From the NCBI RefSeq assembly GCF_028372415.1, contig NC_092876.1, positions 223,497,528-223,561,527 on the forward strand: a stretch of DNA of 64,000 nucleotides, given 5' to 3'. Position numbers and translations under genes: made by a program. The notes beneath the pieces were generated by a model, which saw nothing but the letters and a program-made list of their open reading frames with translations, did not search any database and was not told where the DNA came from. The first letter of the stretch is position 1. The number at the start of each line of letters is the position of its first letter. This document shows positions 1-10,939 of this stretch, one piece after another. This stretch comes from Notamacropus eugenii (lineage: Eukaryota > Chordata > Mammalia > Diprotodontia > Macropodidae).

Positions 1-1629
1 AGATGCACTGGAAAAAACCCTATTGTTTCAAAAATGCCTGGCTTCCCCTGGCAAACTATGGGCAAACCCAGAACAATGAACAGAATATCTGATGCCCATT
101 CCTGGAACTACAGCTTCCAGGAATTGCTTTAAAATGTAATTGAATCATCATTTCTAGCACTCAGACATCCTTCCCAGCAGCACTGTTTTCAAGATTGGGG
201 CTAGTTAAGAGAAAATTGGGGGGGTGGGGGTGTCCTGAAATTCAGTACCAAGTTGGAATGAAGGGGCAGAATGTTTCAATGGGAGCTCAAAAGTTTGGAA
301 AGATATAATAGGTAAGCCAAGGCAAGAAGGTGACTAAGAAGCTTGGTTAGACCTACCCTTCCATTTGATCTTTTCTCAAAAGACTTTTTTTCCTTTCAAA
401 TACTTTAAATATTTCTACTGGTTAGCTCTTTCATCTCCACTATCATACATATCGTATGCCTCCTGTGGGTAAACAAAATTCATCTATCTCTTTCTAAAAA
501 TATAGCCACACCTCTAATAGTTCATCATCATGAACAGCTCAGACCGAATTTCTGGTTGGAAAAGTGACAGGTTTATTAATGCGCATATAAGCAAAGACTG
601 AAAGCACAAGTTATAAAATGGAAATAATCTCTCTGGAATTAATTTTTCCCAATGTTGCTGTTTTTCTCCCTCTAGCCAAAATAAAAAGAGCAGATAAATG
701 GACTTATTACTCCAATACTTTAGAATGCAAACTTCTGAGATACTGAAAATTTGGTAGGGTGGAGATCATAGTTGCTTTTTCTTTGAACCACTTAAGAATT
801 AAAAAAAAACATAAAAACTTCCAGATCCTAAGGGCCCAATTTTCTCCTTTTAGCTGATAACGACAAACAAGAAACTCTAATCAAGGCAAATAAGCTGAGC
901 AATTTATGACTGAACTATTCTCCAAGTTGACTTTGGAACATCTTCAAGTAGGACAAAACCACAAAGGGAAATTCATTCCACAAAATGAAGGCTAAGGTCC
1001 TGACTTCTGTCCAACCACACCCTTGTTGCTTTTTCTATAGATTTTTATTTTCATACGTTAGAATTTTATGATATATAGTACTGCACTCTTCTCTGTGATT
1101 ATATATATATGCATACATGTGTGTATGCACACATATGCTTCTCTTCTGGACAAGATAATAACTTTCTTTAGGGTAAGGATTTCTCTCTCTCTCTTTTTTC
1201 TTACTTCCCACCATACCTAGCACTCTGCTAGACATAGAGTAACCCCATTGTAAAGGATTCAATCTCAACTGAGATAGTTTAAGCAAATGACTTTGTAGCT
1301 TTATATTACTAATATTATTGTTCTTGAATTAAATTGAAGCAATGAGATAACCATCTGAATCTTTGGAAATCAAATGTGGAGACATCAAATTCAGCAAGCT
1401 AGGGTAAGAGACAGATCACTCTCCTATTTTCGAGGTCCTTGTATTTCAAACAAACTGTTGCTTACAACCTTCCAGTAAGAAAGATGTTCCTCCTGCTTAA
1501 CACCAAGAGAGTCGTTCTAATGAAAGTGATGCACCTAACTCGCGTTCAGACCCTGCAAAGGCGCTATCGGACAGAGAAAAAACTAATGAAAAACAATCAC
1601 ATTAAACACAGCTCTTCAGTGCTCAGTGC

Positions 1630-2110
1630 TCAATAAGTGAGCAGCAGGCTCTCTCTGTCTAGCTTACAGAAAACAGGAGGTAGCAGTTTGCAAGGAGCAG
1701 CGTTTTAATGTGATTGGACTATAACAGACAATCTATTTACAGCATGCTCTGGGGAGCTTATAAACAAATGTTGAGTAATTTCAGCCAGCAGTAATTACCC
1801 TTGCAGCTGACAAGGATAGCATGAGACTTTCTCCTTCACCTTCAGCCCAGTCCAGAAGGCAGTGTACACAATGCCACTTCTAATTATTTCTGCATTTCTA
1901 TGGCTAAAGACCAAAGTGTGTTATTAGAGAACATTTTAGAAGCTTTTTAAAAGCTTGTTTATTAGGACAATTAAAAGGCATCGCTATGACAGCAAATAAA
2001 AGGTTCCACTCTCAGGAATGCAGTTTCAATTGAGGTTCTGCCCACTTACCTTTAAGGCGATGTGGACTTGTTTTCCCTCTTCCATTGTTAAGAACTAATA
2101 TTAAAGCTTA
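1630..2110. promoter_or_regulatory. Candidate conserved noncoding element
   Basis: This block is free of recognisable repeats, is of mixed composition and is rich in homeobox-like TAAT cores (for example 'gtaattacc' near 1791, 'taattattt' near 1881) and E-box/AGCTG-type words. Such blocks in mammalian gene deserts are often developmental enhancers. Conservation itself cannot be seen from a single sequence, so this is inference only. Confidence 0.22.
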
Positions 2111-2399
2111 ATGGGGAAAATAAAGGCATTCGCAACACAGGTTTAATTCATGCCTTTTACTCTACACTTCTTCAGTATCTACAGAGTTAAAGTTATCCAT
2201 CAAAACCTGTAGAATTGTGAAATGTGTTCACTTTGCTAGACTACTGATGATTTCAAAGGTAAAATGGATCTCCCCACTCCCTTTTCTTTGTAAATGCTCA
2301 CCAGAAACTGCTTTATCTGGGATAGTTACGTGATTTTATCACCAGATAGACTTTACATTGAATTCAACCTAAGAACAGATACTTCAATTAAAAAAAAAA

Positions 2400-2760
2400 G
2401 GTTAACCCTGAAAAGCAAATCTTGAGTTGATAAGCTGTTCGAGGAGTCATGTGGTCGTAAAAACAATTAAGCAATCTGCAAAACAATCACCCTGAGCATC
2501 TGTAATTAACAGTCAAATTACTTCCCAGAAGAGCCCAACACAAGAACTTTTGTTTAACATTTCTCTATGTGCCAAACTACCAGAAAGTAATTGGGGAAGT
2601 CAGTGAACTGTGTGGTGCACTGGTTCACAAACACTGTGGCCAGTATGGCGTTCATTGAGCTTCCATCCGCCTCAGTAAATTCGGTTCAGATTCTTGCTAT
2701 AAGAATTGACAGCAGATATCTAATCCCCCAAAGTGTAGTATTTACATTTTTTTGATACGT
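2400..2760. promoter_or_regulatory. Candidate conserved noncoding element
   Basis: Repeat-free sequence with clustered homeobox-like motifs, including 'aacaattaagc' near 2462 and 'tgtaattaac' near 2501, and an absence of simple repeats. Function is inferred from texture alone and needs an alignment to other mammals. Confidence 0.2.
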
Positions 2761-2861
2761 TACATTGCATTACATCCTGTCATGCTGCATTTCATCACCA
2801 ACAGATAGAAATTTCATAACATCATATGACATGATGACAGACAGGGAACATGTGCGTGAAC

Positions 2862-2862
2862 A

Positions 2863-2917
<55 letters not shown>
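2862..2917. repeat. (CA)n microsatellite
   Basis: A run of roughly 25 CA units preceded by the variant CACGCGCA. It is directly visible. Long open frames across it on either strand (poly-Thr/His or poly-Val/Cys) are by-products of the repeat, not genes. Confidence 0.97.
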
Positions 2918-5347
2918 CTTTTGGATCTGAAAGGAGATGTGAGAATTGGCCTGATTCCTGGCCTGAATGGGTACCACAAGACCTCTCCCACTACTTCTGT
3001 GCTACTATTTTCAATCTTACCATCCTGCCTCATGGAGACAGGTTCCTTTCATTATAGTTCCATTATTTTGCAACAGTGCCTGAGCATATTCAAAATATGT
3101 TATGCCAGCAGTTTGCAAATAATTTTTTTAAAGAGTCATTATGAGGTACAGTGGACCAAGGAAGCACGTGTTCAATAACACGAAATGACAACAGCTGCTG
3201 CAAATTAGCCCGCTAGAAAGAAACCTGCAGGAATTGATAGCCAACTTTAACAATGCATTGTTTTTACTGTTGCTGGGCCCTCGTTTCTAAGCCGTGGTTG
3301 GTGGAGGAACATTAATTTGTCCTTGTTCTTGAGACTGGCAGGTGTCACTTTGCCCAGTGTGGGATGTGAGTGACAGATATTTTACAGCTGATGAAATGAG
3401 AATGCAGAAATTCAAGAGTGCCTCTGGGATTTCACTGGTCATTTGTGGCCAGCACAAGGGCAGGGCATGCTGCTGGGCTAATGCAGGGCTGCTTGCTTTT
3501 GCTGCTGTTGGCGGCTGCAGATTCATACTATTTTAAATAATATTTGTATTACCAAGGATTTGTTCCTGCTTTGATGGGAGCATGCAGCATACTTCAATCT
3601 GGATTGTTCGCTGTCTGTTAAACTGCTCTAATTGCTTTCCTGTGCTTTATTCAGAAATCGAGGAAAGGCTGAGTTCAGTGGAAAATTACTTACAGATTTT
3701 GCATTTCTGAACATACAGTTCTTCATATATCACTAATAGAATTTATCAAAAAGTCATAAACTGGAAGCGGATTTTCACTCTTTAGACAGATGTGCAGAAG
3801 AAAACGGATCAGAGCAGCCAGATTATTTCAGCATAGAAAAAAGAAAAAAAAGAGACAAAAAACCTTTTCCAGGAACATGTTTTAATTGAAGATAATAGGG
3901 GATACTAAAAAACAGATTGCAGTAGAAGAGCATAAATAATATTATTCTTGTCTTTTTTTTCTACTTGGACAGTAATTGAGAACTTATGTTTTCTCTGGAT
4001 AAAATCTGATTTTTTTTCCATTTTGCTATGTAAAATTAAATTTTTATATGAGAATAATGCAAAGAATACTATCCATAAAGCCCTAAAAAATATAAGCATA
4101 TTGTTACTTGGCCTAAATTAGTAGCTTTTTAAAAGTTAGACATTAGCCACATGATAGAAAAGTTTTGTGAAATCCAATTATTTAAACATTAGCATTTTCA
4201 TTTTAGATATTTTAAAGAAGAAAAATGGTTACCACCAGCTTGAAAACAAAGTATTTTACAAAGAAAATATAGTCAAAGGAAGTTTTATATCACATGTGTT
4301 TTAAGTATCATTCATGGTAGAAATTACTGATATTTGAATAATGATGTGAAAATTAATATACTTCAATAGTTTCTAATAGTGAAAAAACTTAATTCCTATT
4401 GAATCAAACCTACAAAGGATTGACTTTCTGTTGTTTCAGGTAATGAGCCTCCTCTGATATTTGCAGATTTTAAATGAAACATTTGAATTGTTCTCTTTCT
4501 TTAAGATCATAGCACTGAGCTTGCAAATCCCATAGCAGTTCCTGGAGATCAAACTGAGGTAGAGAAGAAAAATTAAAAATAGAAAGTTCTCCAGCGTAAT
4601 GGCTCCAAAGTACAATTATGTACAACGACACACAAGCAACATGAATGCAGGGCTTCGGTTACAGGGGCTAGTTATCTGGCTTCACTTTCCATTAATTTCC
4701 TCCAGACCAGTCCTGAAATATTACCTTGCAAAAATAAAATGAAAGCCATATGTCGATTAAGGAAAACATGTAATGTCTCAGCACACGTTTCAACATTCGC
4801 TGAAACAGTTAACAACAAAACCATCTCCAAAGAGAGAGATGTTGATACAGATTGATATTAGAATATGTTGTTTAATGTCATTTGCCAAATGTTGTTTCAT
4901 TTTAGATATAATTACTTATGTTAAATAAATTGAAGCACGCATACAAACAGCATGATATGAAATTAGTAATTTAGATAATTCTAGTATTAGAAACAAGAAG
5001 ATTTATTTTCTGAATGGGATCAAACCTCTCAATAAAAACCAATAACATGAGGAGGGGGGAAAATACACAATCTCACAATTACTTTTTCCCTACTTACTAA
5101 TTCAAAGATAAATTGTTCTCCTTTGGAAATCAAATATTTTTCTAACTACTGTGTTTCTTTAATTAAACTGTATTCTTTATAGTGATCAAATATAATTAAC
5201 AGTAACTAGTATTTAATGAAAATAAAGTGCTACTCCAAAACCTTGAGTATAGATTTGTTTTAATCCCACTGATACTGCAGGAAGCACTGGATTACAACAA
5301 AACATGTCTTCCCTGCTTTACTCCTTCCCTTTTCCCTCCCCCACCCC

Positions 5348-5350
<3 letters not shown>
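2918..5350. other. Repeat-poor noncoding DNA, no gene seen
   Basis: No clear interspersed repeat is recognisable. The stretch 3180-3720 is less AT-rich and lacks repeats, so it is listed separately; 3740-5330 is AT-rich with short A or T runs only. No open frame with a recognisable domain is present. Confidence 0.55.
3180..3720. promoter_or_regulatory. Candidate conserved noncoding element
   Basis: Repeat-free block with GC-richer patches ('tgctgctgttggcggctgca' near 3498), a TAAT-rich half and no simple repeats. The texture is that of conserved enhancers rather than decayed transposons. No exon is supported: the open frames on both strands are under 80 codons and lack splice or domain evidence. 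Confidence 0.22.

Positions 5351-5394
<44 letters not shown>
5351..5394. repeat. (TG)n microsatellite
   Basis: A pure run of about 22 TG units, flanked on the left by a C-rich pyrimidine stretch (5330-5350). Directly visible. Confidence 0.97.
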
Positions 5395-5395
<1 letters not shown>

Positions 5396-6740
5396 ATGTG
5401 TGTACACTAAGGAAAATCCTAGAGCTCCAAGGATTTTAGATCATACTCAAATCCTCCTCTAGGGCTTAAGATATTACTTTGCATGGAACTTAACACTTAG
5501 CAGTTCAAACGTATGCTAGATTTGTCCTTTAAGAATCCCATTTGATAGCATCCTCTGCTAAAACATTGCCCTATCTTTGATTATTAGTGAATGCCTGAGA
5601 TGGGAAGGAAGTGTGCCCACACTGCACTCATTGACAGCTAGGTGCTATAGCAACTGTCCTGTAATTAATTGTGAGTGAAAGGGGGTTTGGTTTTTGCAGC
5701 CTCGTAAAACTTTTCCCACATGGCTGAACCCACGGTCAGGAGACGTTAGGCAACATTAACTGCCTGTACATTTCTGCAAGGCTCTGGAGAAAGCGGCTAG
5801 GCACTGGGGCTCCAATTCTGAGAACCCTGGGACATAAGACATCAGCGTCTACCTTTCATCTTAGCTGAGATTTGGAGAGGGTTCATACCACGGAGGCTTC
5901 TTAATTCTCACTAATTCATTTGCTTTCCTGATTCACTTGGCTTGGGATAACCTGCGAATGATAATGAACCTGTAAGGGGATCGCTTAGTCCCTTGCCTTT
6001 GAATGTGCTCGGCATGGATTGAGGGCTTTCTGTGAATCTTGCAAGAGGAAAAGAATCTTATTAGCACTGATTGCTAGTCATGAGGTGGCCTCTAAAAATT
6101 GTTCTTGTATTTTAACTCTCAGTTGCTTTCAGCAAGCAAAGTAAAAAAAGGGAGATTAGTTATTTGTCCAAATGATGTGTATTTCTGAAACCCTGGGTGA
6201 TTTTTTCCTTGTAATTTAAGTCAAATCCTAGCAGACTGCTTGTTTCCTGTATGTTTGTTAGTCTCCAGTAAACAGCAGACACCTCAGTGCTTCCCGCTAT
6301 TTTCTGAAACTTGAGACCAGCTCAGTCCTTTTCTCTGCTCCCTTAGATAAACATTCTCTTTGTAGAAAGGTAGACTTTCTCTAAGGATAGTGCAAAGGTT
6401 TTGGGGTTTTTTTTTTCCCTTAAAAAAAATCATTTCCAGAGTTAATTTATCTAACTGTTTTCATGCTCCAAGATCATTCCTGGGGTGGTAGAATTCTGTC
6501 AAATTGGCACTTTTGCTTTCACAATTAGTGTGCTGTGGACCTTTAACTCCCACATAAGTAAGAATTTGTGCGTGAGATGAAAAAGTCAATAAATGAACTG
6601 GTCAAAGTGGTATGTTTTAGTGAAGCAATAAAAAGGGCAATTTGTGTCTGCTAGTCTCTGGTCAAAGAGAACTCAGTCTTCAGATCTTTGTGAGGTGCTG
6701 AATATCTGACTTCATGATTTTCTTATCCAGTTACTGTGTT
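5395..6740. other. Repeat-poor noncoding DNA with a possible conserved block
   Basis: No interspersed repeat is recognised. The part from about 5580 to 6060 is of balanced composition and includes homeobox-like 'ctgtaattaattg' near 5659, so it could be a conserved regulatory element. No coding evidence. Confidence 0.45.
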
Positions 6741-6860
6741 TTCACATATTAGAATGGAAGCTCTCTGAGGACAAGGGCTGTTTGTATTTTTGTCTTTGAA
6801 TCCCTAGCACAGGGTCTGACGCAAGTAAGTACTTAAGGAACTCTTGTTGAATTAAACAGA
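6741..6860 (+). repeat. L2-like LINE 3' tail
   Basis: Contains the typical L2-type 3' end in order: a word like 'gaagctctctgaggac', 'agggctgtttgta', 'atccctagcacaggg', then 'agtacttaaggaactcttgttgaa'. Only the last 120 bp or so is present. Confidence 0.7.
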
Positions 6861-7054
6861 ATCTTGAATTATATATAATCTCACATCAACTCAGTGACCA
6901 AAATTTCATGTAGATGCCCCAGTGGAACAAACTTAGAGATCCATATAAAACATCAGAAGTGATCAAGAAGATAAGGGCCTTCAATTCAGTGTAAATGGAT
7001 GATGTATTCCCTCTTATCTATGAGCTTGTTTTTAGTTTTTAACTTTTTGAATCA

Positions 7055-7490
7055 GAGCCAGAGTAATGCAGTGTAGTGGAGAAACACTGGATTTGACATC
7101 AGGAAGACCTGGATTTAAAAACCTGCTGGGTAATACAGTGGATAGAGTGTCAGATCTAGAGACATGAAGACTTCTCTTTCTGAGTTCAAATCCATTCTCA
7201 GGCACTTACTAGCTATGTGACCCTGGGAAAATCACCTAACCCTGTTTGCCTTAGTTTCTCATCTGTAAAACGATCTGGAAAAGACAGCGGCAAACCACTT
7301 CAGTATCTTTGCCAAGAAAACTCCAAACAGGTCATTAAGAGTCAGACAAAAATGACCGAACAATAGCTGCTCTAGAGGGATGTAATGAGGATTAAATTGT
7401 ACTGTGTTTATATAAAGTGCTTTGTAAATCTCAAAGCATTATACACATTTCAGCTACAATTATGATTGTGTATATGCTTCAAATAAATTT
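7055..7490 (+). repeat. MIR/THER-type SINE split by a younger SINE
   Basis: The left part (about 7055-7117) has the SINE head with 'aggaagacctggattt', and the right part (about 7366-7490) has the matching tail 'gaggattaaat ... aagtgctttgtaaatctcaaagc'. The two halves are separated by the nested SINE at 7118-7365. Confidence 0.65.
7118..7365 (+). mobile_element. Marsupial tRNA-derived SINE, nested
   Basis: Shows the head 'gtggatagagtgtcag', the core 'tagctatgtgaccctgg', and the marsupial tail 'cactt-cagtatctttgccaagaaaa' ending near 'agtcagacaaaaatgacc'. Full length, moderately diverged, and inserted into an older MIR-type SINE. Confidence 0.8.
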
Positions 7491-7639
7491 AGATGTATAG
7501 CATTTCTATCAGGGATTAGAATCTCTAAGCCCTAGAGTTGTGCTGTAACATTCGTGTATAGAAGTAATGATTTTTCTCACCACTTAGAGCAGGGTAATAC
7601 TATAAACTAAATAGGCTAGATTGGCAAAAAGAGGTAGCA

Positions 7640-7800
7640 CAATAAAGTAGAAACCCCATGAAATTTACAGTCAGGTAACCTGGGTTTGAGTCCTGACTCT
7701 ATCTTGTATAAACCGTTAAACTCTATGTGCCTCAGTTTCTTCATCTGTAAAATGAGGAGATTGGCATTTATACTCTTCTAGCTCTTTATCTACATTCAGC
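7640..7800 (+). repeat. MIR/THER-type SINE
   Basis: Contains 'ggtttgagtcctgactct', 'gtgcctcagtttcttc' and 'atctgtaaaatgaggaga', the conserved MIR core and tail on the plus strand. Confidence 0.75.
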
Positions 7801-8059
7801 ACTGTCAAATAATGTAGCTTACATTCTATGTCATTCCCTTACTAGGATGCTACTGGCAAAGCTCACCTCTGAACAGAACTGGGAAATGGTGAAGTACAAC
7901 TATTATTTTTTCATCATCATCAATTAAATTTGACAATAATATAGAGAGCACTTACTCTGTGAAAAAAGACAATGGTAAAATCATTGAAGAAACAAAAAAT
8001 ATTGCTAATAGACTTAATATATTAATAGATAACATTTATATATTACTCTAAGGCTTGTA

Positions 8060-8262
8060 AGGCACTTTCTATGTACATCATCTTAATTGATCCTCACAGA
8101 AACCCCTGTGAGGTAAGAGCAATTATTATCTCCATTTTATATATGAAGAATCGGTGACAGGTGAAATAATTTGCTTAGGGTTAAATAGCTAGAGAGTGTC
8201 TGGGTTAAGAATCAAGCTCAGGTCTTCCTGACTCTGAGTCCAATGCTTTTTCCATTCCTCCA
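8060..8262 (-). repeat. MIR-type SINE
   Basis: Antisense MIR: 'ctcacagaaacccctgtgag', 'ctccattttatatatgaag', and 'caggtcttcctgactctga' in that order mark a near full-length copy on the minus strand. Confidence 0.75.
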
Positions 8263-8504
8263 ACTTAGAGTAGGAAAGTTGGCCATCTTGTTCAACCTAT
8301 AAGAGGGAAATAAATGCCTCTACCACATCCCTGACACATGAGCATGCAGATGCTATCAGAAAAACTCTAGAGCTGAGACTTCCTTGAGTTTAACTTCATT
8401 CTGCCTTTCCAGTCTACTCTCCTCTCCATGATTCACTAGACTAAGATATTTGCCATTGTCTATACATTTCCTATGCTTTCCCAAAGACATGCTTTTCCTT
8501 GGTT

Positions 8505-8605
8505 CAATTCAATTCAACAAACATTTACTAAATTCTCACTATGTACAAGGTACTATGCGAGGTGGTAAAGATAGAAAGATAAAGAGGAAACATTTATGAT
8601 CATGC
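8505..8605 (-). repeat. L2-like LINE 3' tail, antisense
   Basis: Reads 'caattcaacaaacatttact' then 'actatgtacaaggtactatg', the antisense of an L2-type 3' end. A second antisense L2-like piece starts right after it. Confidence 0.6.
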
Positions 8606-8611
8606 CAGTGA

Positions 8612-9470
8612 AACAACAAGCATTTATTAAATGCTCATTACGTGTCACACACTGTGCTAAGTGCTGGGAAGACCAAAAGAAGCAAAAAGAAAGAGCTTTG
8701 GCTCTCAAGGAGTTTACATTGTAGTAGGCTAGGAAAGGTGGGAAACAGGATGTGCACAGATAAGCAAACACCAAGCATAAAACACAAAATAATACAAAGT
8801 CATTTCAAAAGGGAGAAAGGGCTAATGGGAGGTTCGAGAAGGGCTAATTAGGAGGTGGTACTTGAAATATATTTTAAAGAAAACTAAGCATTCTCCAAGA
8901 TGAGCATTCTAGATCCAGGGAATAACCTGTTCAAAGGTATGAAAGTAGTAGAATGCCACATACAGGGAAAAGCTTAGGAGGCCAGTTTAATTAGAATAGG
9001 GAGTGTGTGAAACAAAGTATTATTGGAAAGGGAGGTGTGAACCAGATTGTGAAGGGTTCTAAATGCCAGGATGGAGATTTATATTTATCCTAGAGACAAA
9101 GGGAGCCACAAATGATTTTTGTGTGGGCAGAGTAGTGACATGGTCAAATATGTGTTTTAGGAACATCAATTTGGCAGTTGTATAGAGGAGAGGGGAAATA
9201 CTGGAAGCAAGAAAACCAATTACAAAGCTATTGCAATAGTCCAGGCAAGAGGTGATGAGAGCTTGAACTAGGGTAAAGATGTTTGAGTGGAGAAAAAGAA
9301 GATGGATCTAAGAGATGTTGTGGAATTATAATCAATAAGGCTTGACAACTGACTGGATATGGAGGAGGAGGATGAAAAGGAAAGAAAGAAGAAGGAGTAA
9401 TTAAGGATGACTCCAATGCTTTGTACCTGGTGACTAGAAAGAATGATGGTTCCCTCAAAAGGAAAAGAAA
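8612..9470 (-). repeat. L2-like LINE relic, antisense, about 0.86 kb
   Basis: On the minus strand this reads from the end of the reverse-transcriptase region to the 3' tail. Diagnostic words on the plus strand are 'aagcatttattaaatgctc', 'tgtgctaagtgctgggaag', 'aaggagtttacattgtag', 'gtgaagggttctaaatgcc', 'agtgacatggtcaaat' and 'attgcaatagtccaggcaag'. It is full of stops and cannot code. Naming as L2 rather than another CR1-group LINE is from memory. Confidence 0.7.
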
Positions 9471-9589
9471 AGTATGAAGGACTGATGAATGTGTGTGTGT
9501 GGGGGGGGGAACATAACAAACCGTATCAATGTAACTGAATTCGTGATATTCAGAGTACATACAAGTGGAAATGTGTTTGTCTGCATAGA

Positions 9590-9590
9590 C

Positions 9591-9645
<55 letters not shown>
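9590..9645. repeat. (GA)n microsatellite
   Basis: A nearly pure GA run of about 28 units with one interruption near 9600. The open frames across it on both strands are repeat by-products. Confidence 0.97.
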
Positions 9646-9647
<2 letters not shown>

Positions 9648-10655
9648 AAGTTGACAGACACATCTGAGAGCCCAATTAACAGCCCCTTTTTCTGTAATGT
9701 CATCCTTATCCCAGCTCTCCTTAAACATTATACCCATGTTTTAAAACAAGACAAAAATATTAATTCAGAAACTCTTCTGCATATAGCATCAACATTTCAA
9801 AGATCACCTCTAAGCAAATGGCTTCAAAATATGTATATCCATCTGTGACCTCCCTTCCAATTTCCAGACCCATATCCCCATCTCAACTCCATTTCATTTC
9901 ATCTACAAAATGATGATCATTACCCACAAAATGTTCTACTTCAAAAATCAACAACTTTGAAATGTCTTTATCAGATCGTAACCTTCAAATTTCTTTCAGT
10001 CCACCTGCTCTAATTTCCCAATCTCAACCCTACAGGGAGCCAGTCCAACTTTACATTTTCCTCTACTCTGGAATTCCTTGACCCTTGGTTAAGGTCCTGA
10101 TAAAGTCAAACCCTAGATTGGCTCCCCTCATTTACCTCTTCCACTAAATAGGTATAGGCTGATGAATGGAGCTGGATGAAAGCATGAAACAAAGCCTACT
10201 ATTTTTTATGTTTCCATCTTTAAAAAATCTAACCTCAATTTAAGTCACCAAAAGGTAATTAATTTTACTCCTTTTAAATGATTCTTCTATTCTATGGCCC
10301 ACAGAGGATATTTCAAACCTCTGGCCTTCCATGTTGCCCATCATCTACTCTCTCAGCTTCATAATTTTCTAAGAAAAAAATTAATTCATTCACCATGAGC
10401 CTCATCCTCCATTTTTGCCTCCTCTGTTCCAGTGTCTGCTGAAGTTAACCCTTATCCTGGCCAAAATCAATAACTTTGGATATAATTCTGATCCTGTGCC
10501 CCTATTTTCTCCAGCAGATTGTTTAGCTGCCAGGACGCTCTCCCCCGAGTTATCTTGCTAAATATGTATATACATATTATATATACATACACATATGTAC
10601 ATATATCCATATATGTATATATTACTCATACACACACCTATATAAAATCTTGTTT
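9646..10655 (+). repeat. Pyrimidine-rich DNA, possibly decayed L2-like LINE
   Basis: From about 9840 the plus strand is rich in C and T with runs such as 'cctcccttccaatttcc' and 'catgagcctcatcctcc', the texture of old L2-like coding DNA, and it lies upstream of a clear L2-type tail. 10555-10640 is a degenerate TA/CA simple repeat. Assignment is weak, and no open frame is preserved. Confidence 0.35.
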
Positions 10656-10855
10656 TCCCCAATAGAATGTAATCTCCTTGAGGTCAGGGCTGTTTAATTT
10701 CTATCTCTGCATCCCCAGAACCTAGAACAGTGATTAGCATAAGTATTATTATTACTCAGTCATATAGTCATGTCTGACTTCATGACCTCATGGACACAGC
10801 ACTCCATAGCATACAGTAGGTACTTAATGAATTCTTGTTGATTATCTATATGAAT
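10656..10855 (+). repeat. L2-like LINE 3' tail, interrupted
   Basis: 'agaatgtaatctccttgagg', 'tcagggctgtttaattt', 'cccagaacctagaacag' run into a break at 10735, and the tail resumes at 10807 with 'tagcatacagtaggtactta'. The interruption is a small SINE insert listed separately. Confidence 0.8.
10742..10806 (-). mobile_element. Very short SINE fragment inserted in an L2 tail
   Basis: The insert carries 'cagtcatatagtcatgtctg' and 'acttcatgacctcatgg', the antisense of the marsupial SINE 3' end. It is flanked by an exact 7-bp duplication TAGCATA (10735-10741 and 10807-10813). Only about 65 bp of the SINE is present. Confidence 0.65.
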
Positions 10856-10939
10856 TTTTAGAGGACACAGAGGTTTCATTAACACATCAAACTCACTACG
10901 TTCAAAGCCAAGAATTTTTCCCCAGAAAAACATCTATTC

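Larger units (their letters stand above)
1..2861. other. Repeat-poor noncoding DNA, no gene seen
   Basis: No SINE, LINE or DNA-transposon similarity is apparent here apart from a short TA/TG-rich patch near 1095-1130 and a CT run near 1181-1200. Open frames are under 85 codons, use no recognisable domain and look random. The lack of old repeats across almost 3 kb, compared with the dense repeats after 6740, is the main observation. It could be intronic or intergenic. Confidence 0.6.

Noticed and set aside
9228-9848. Open frames of 119 and 169 codons over 9228-9848
   Set aside because: They span a (GA)n repeat and an antisense L2-like relic; both strands are open in several phases because of the dinucleotide repeat.
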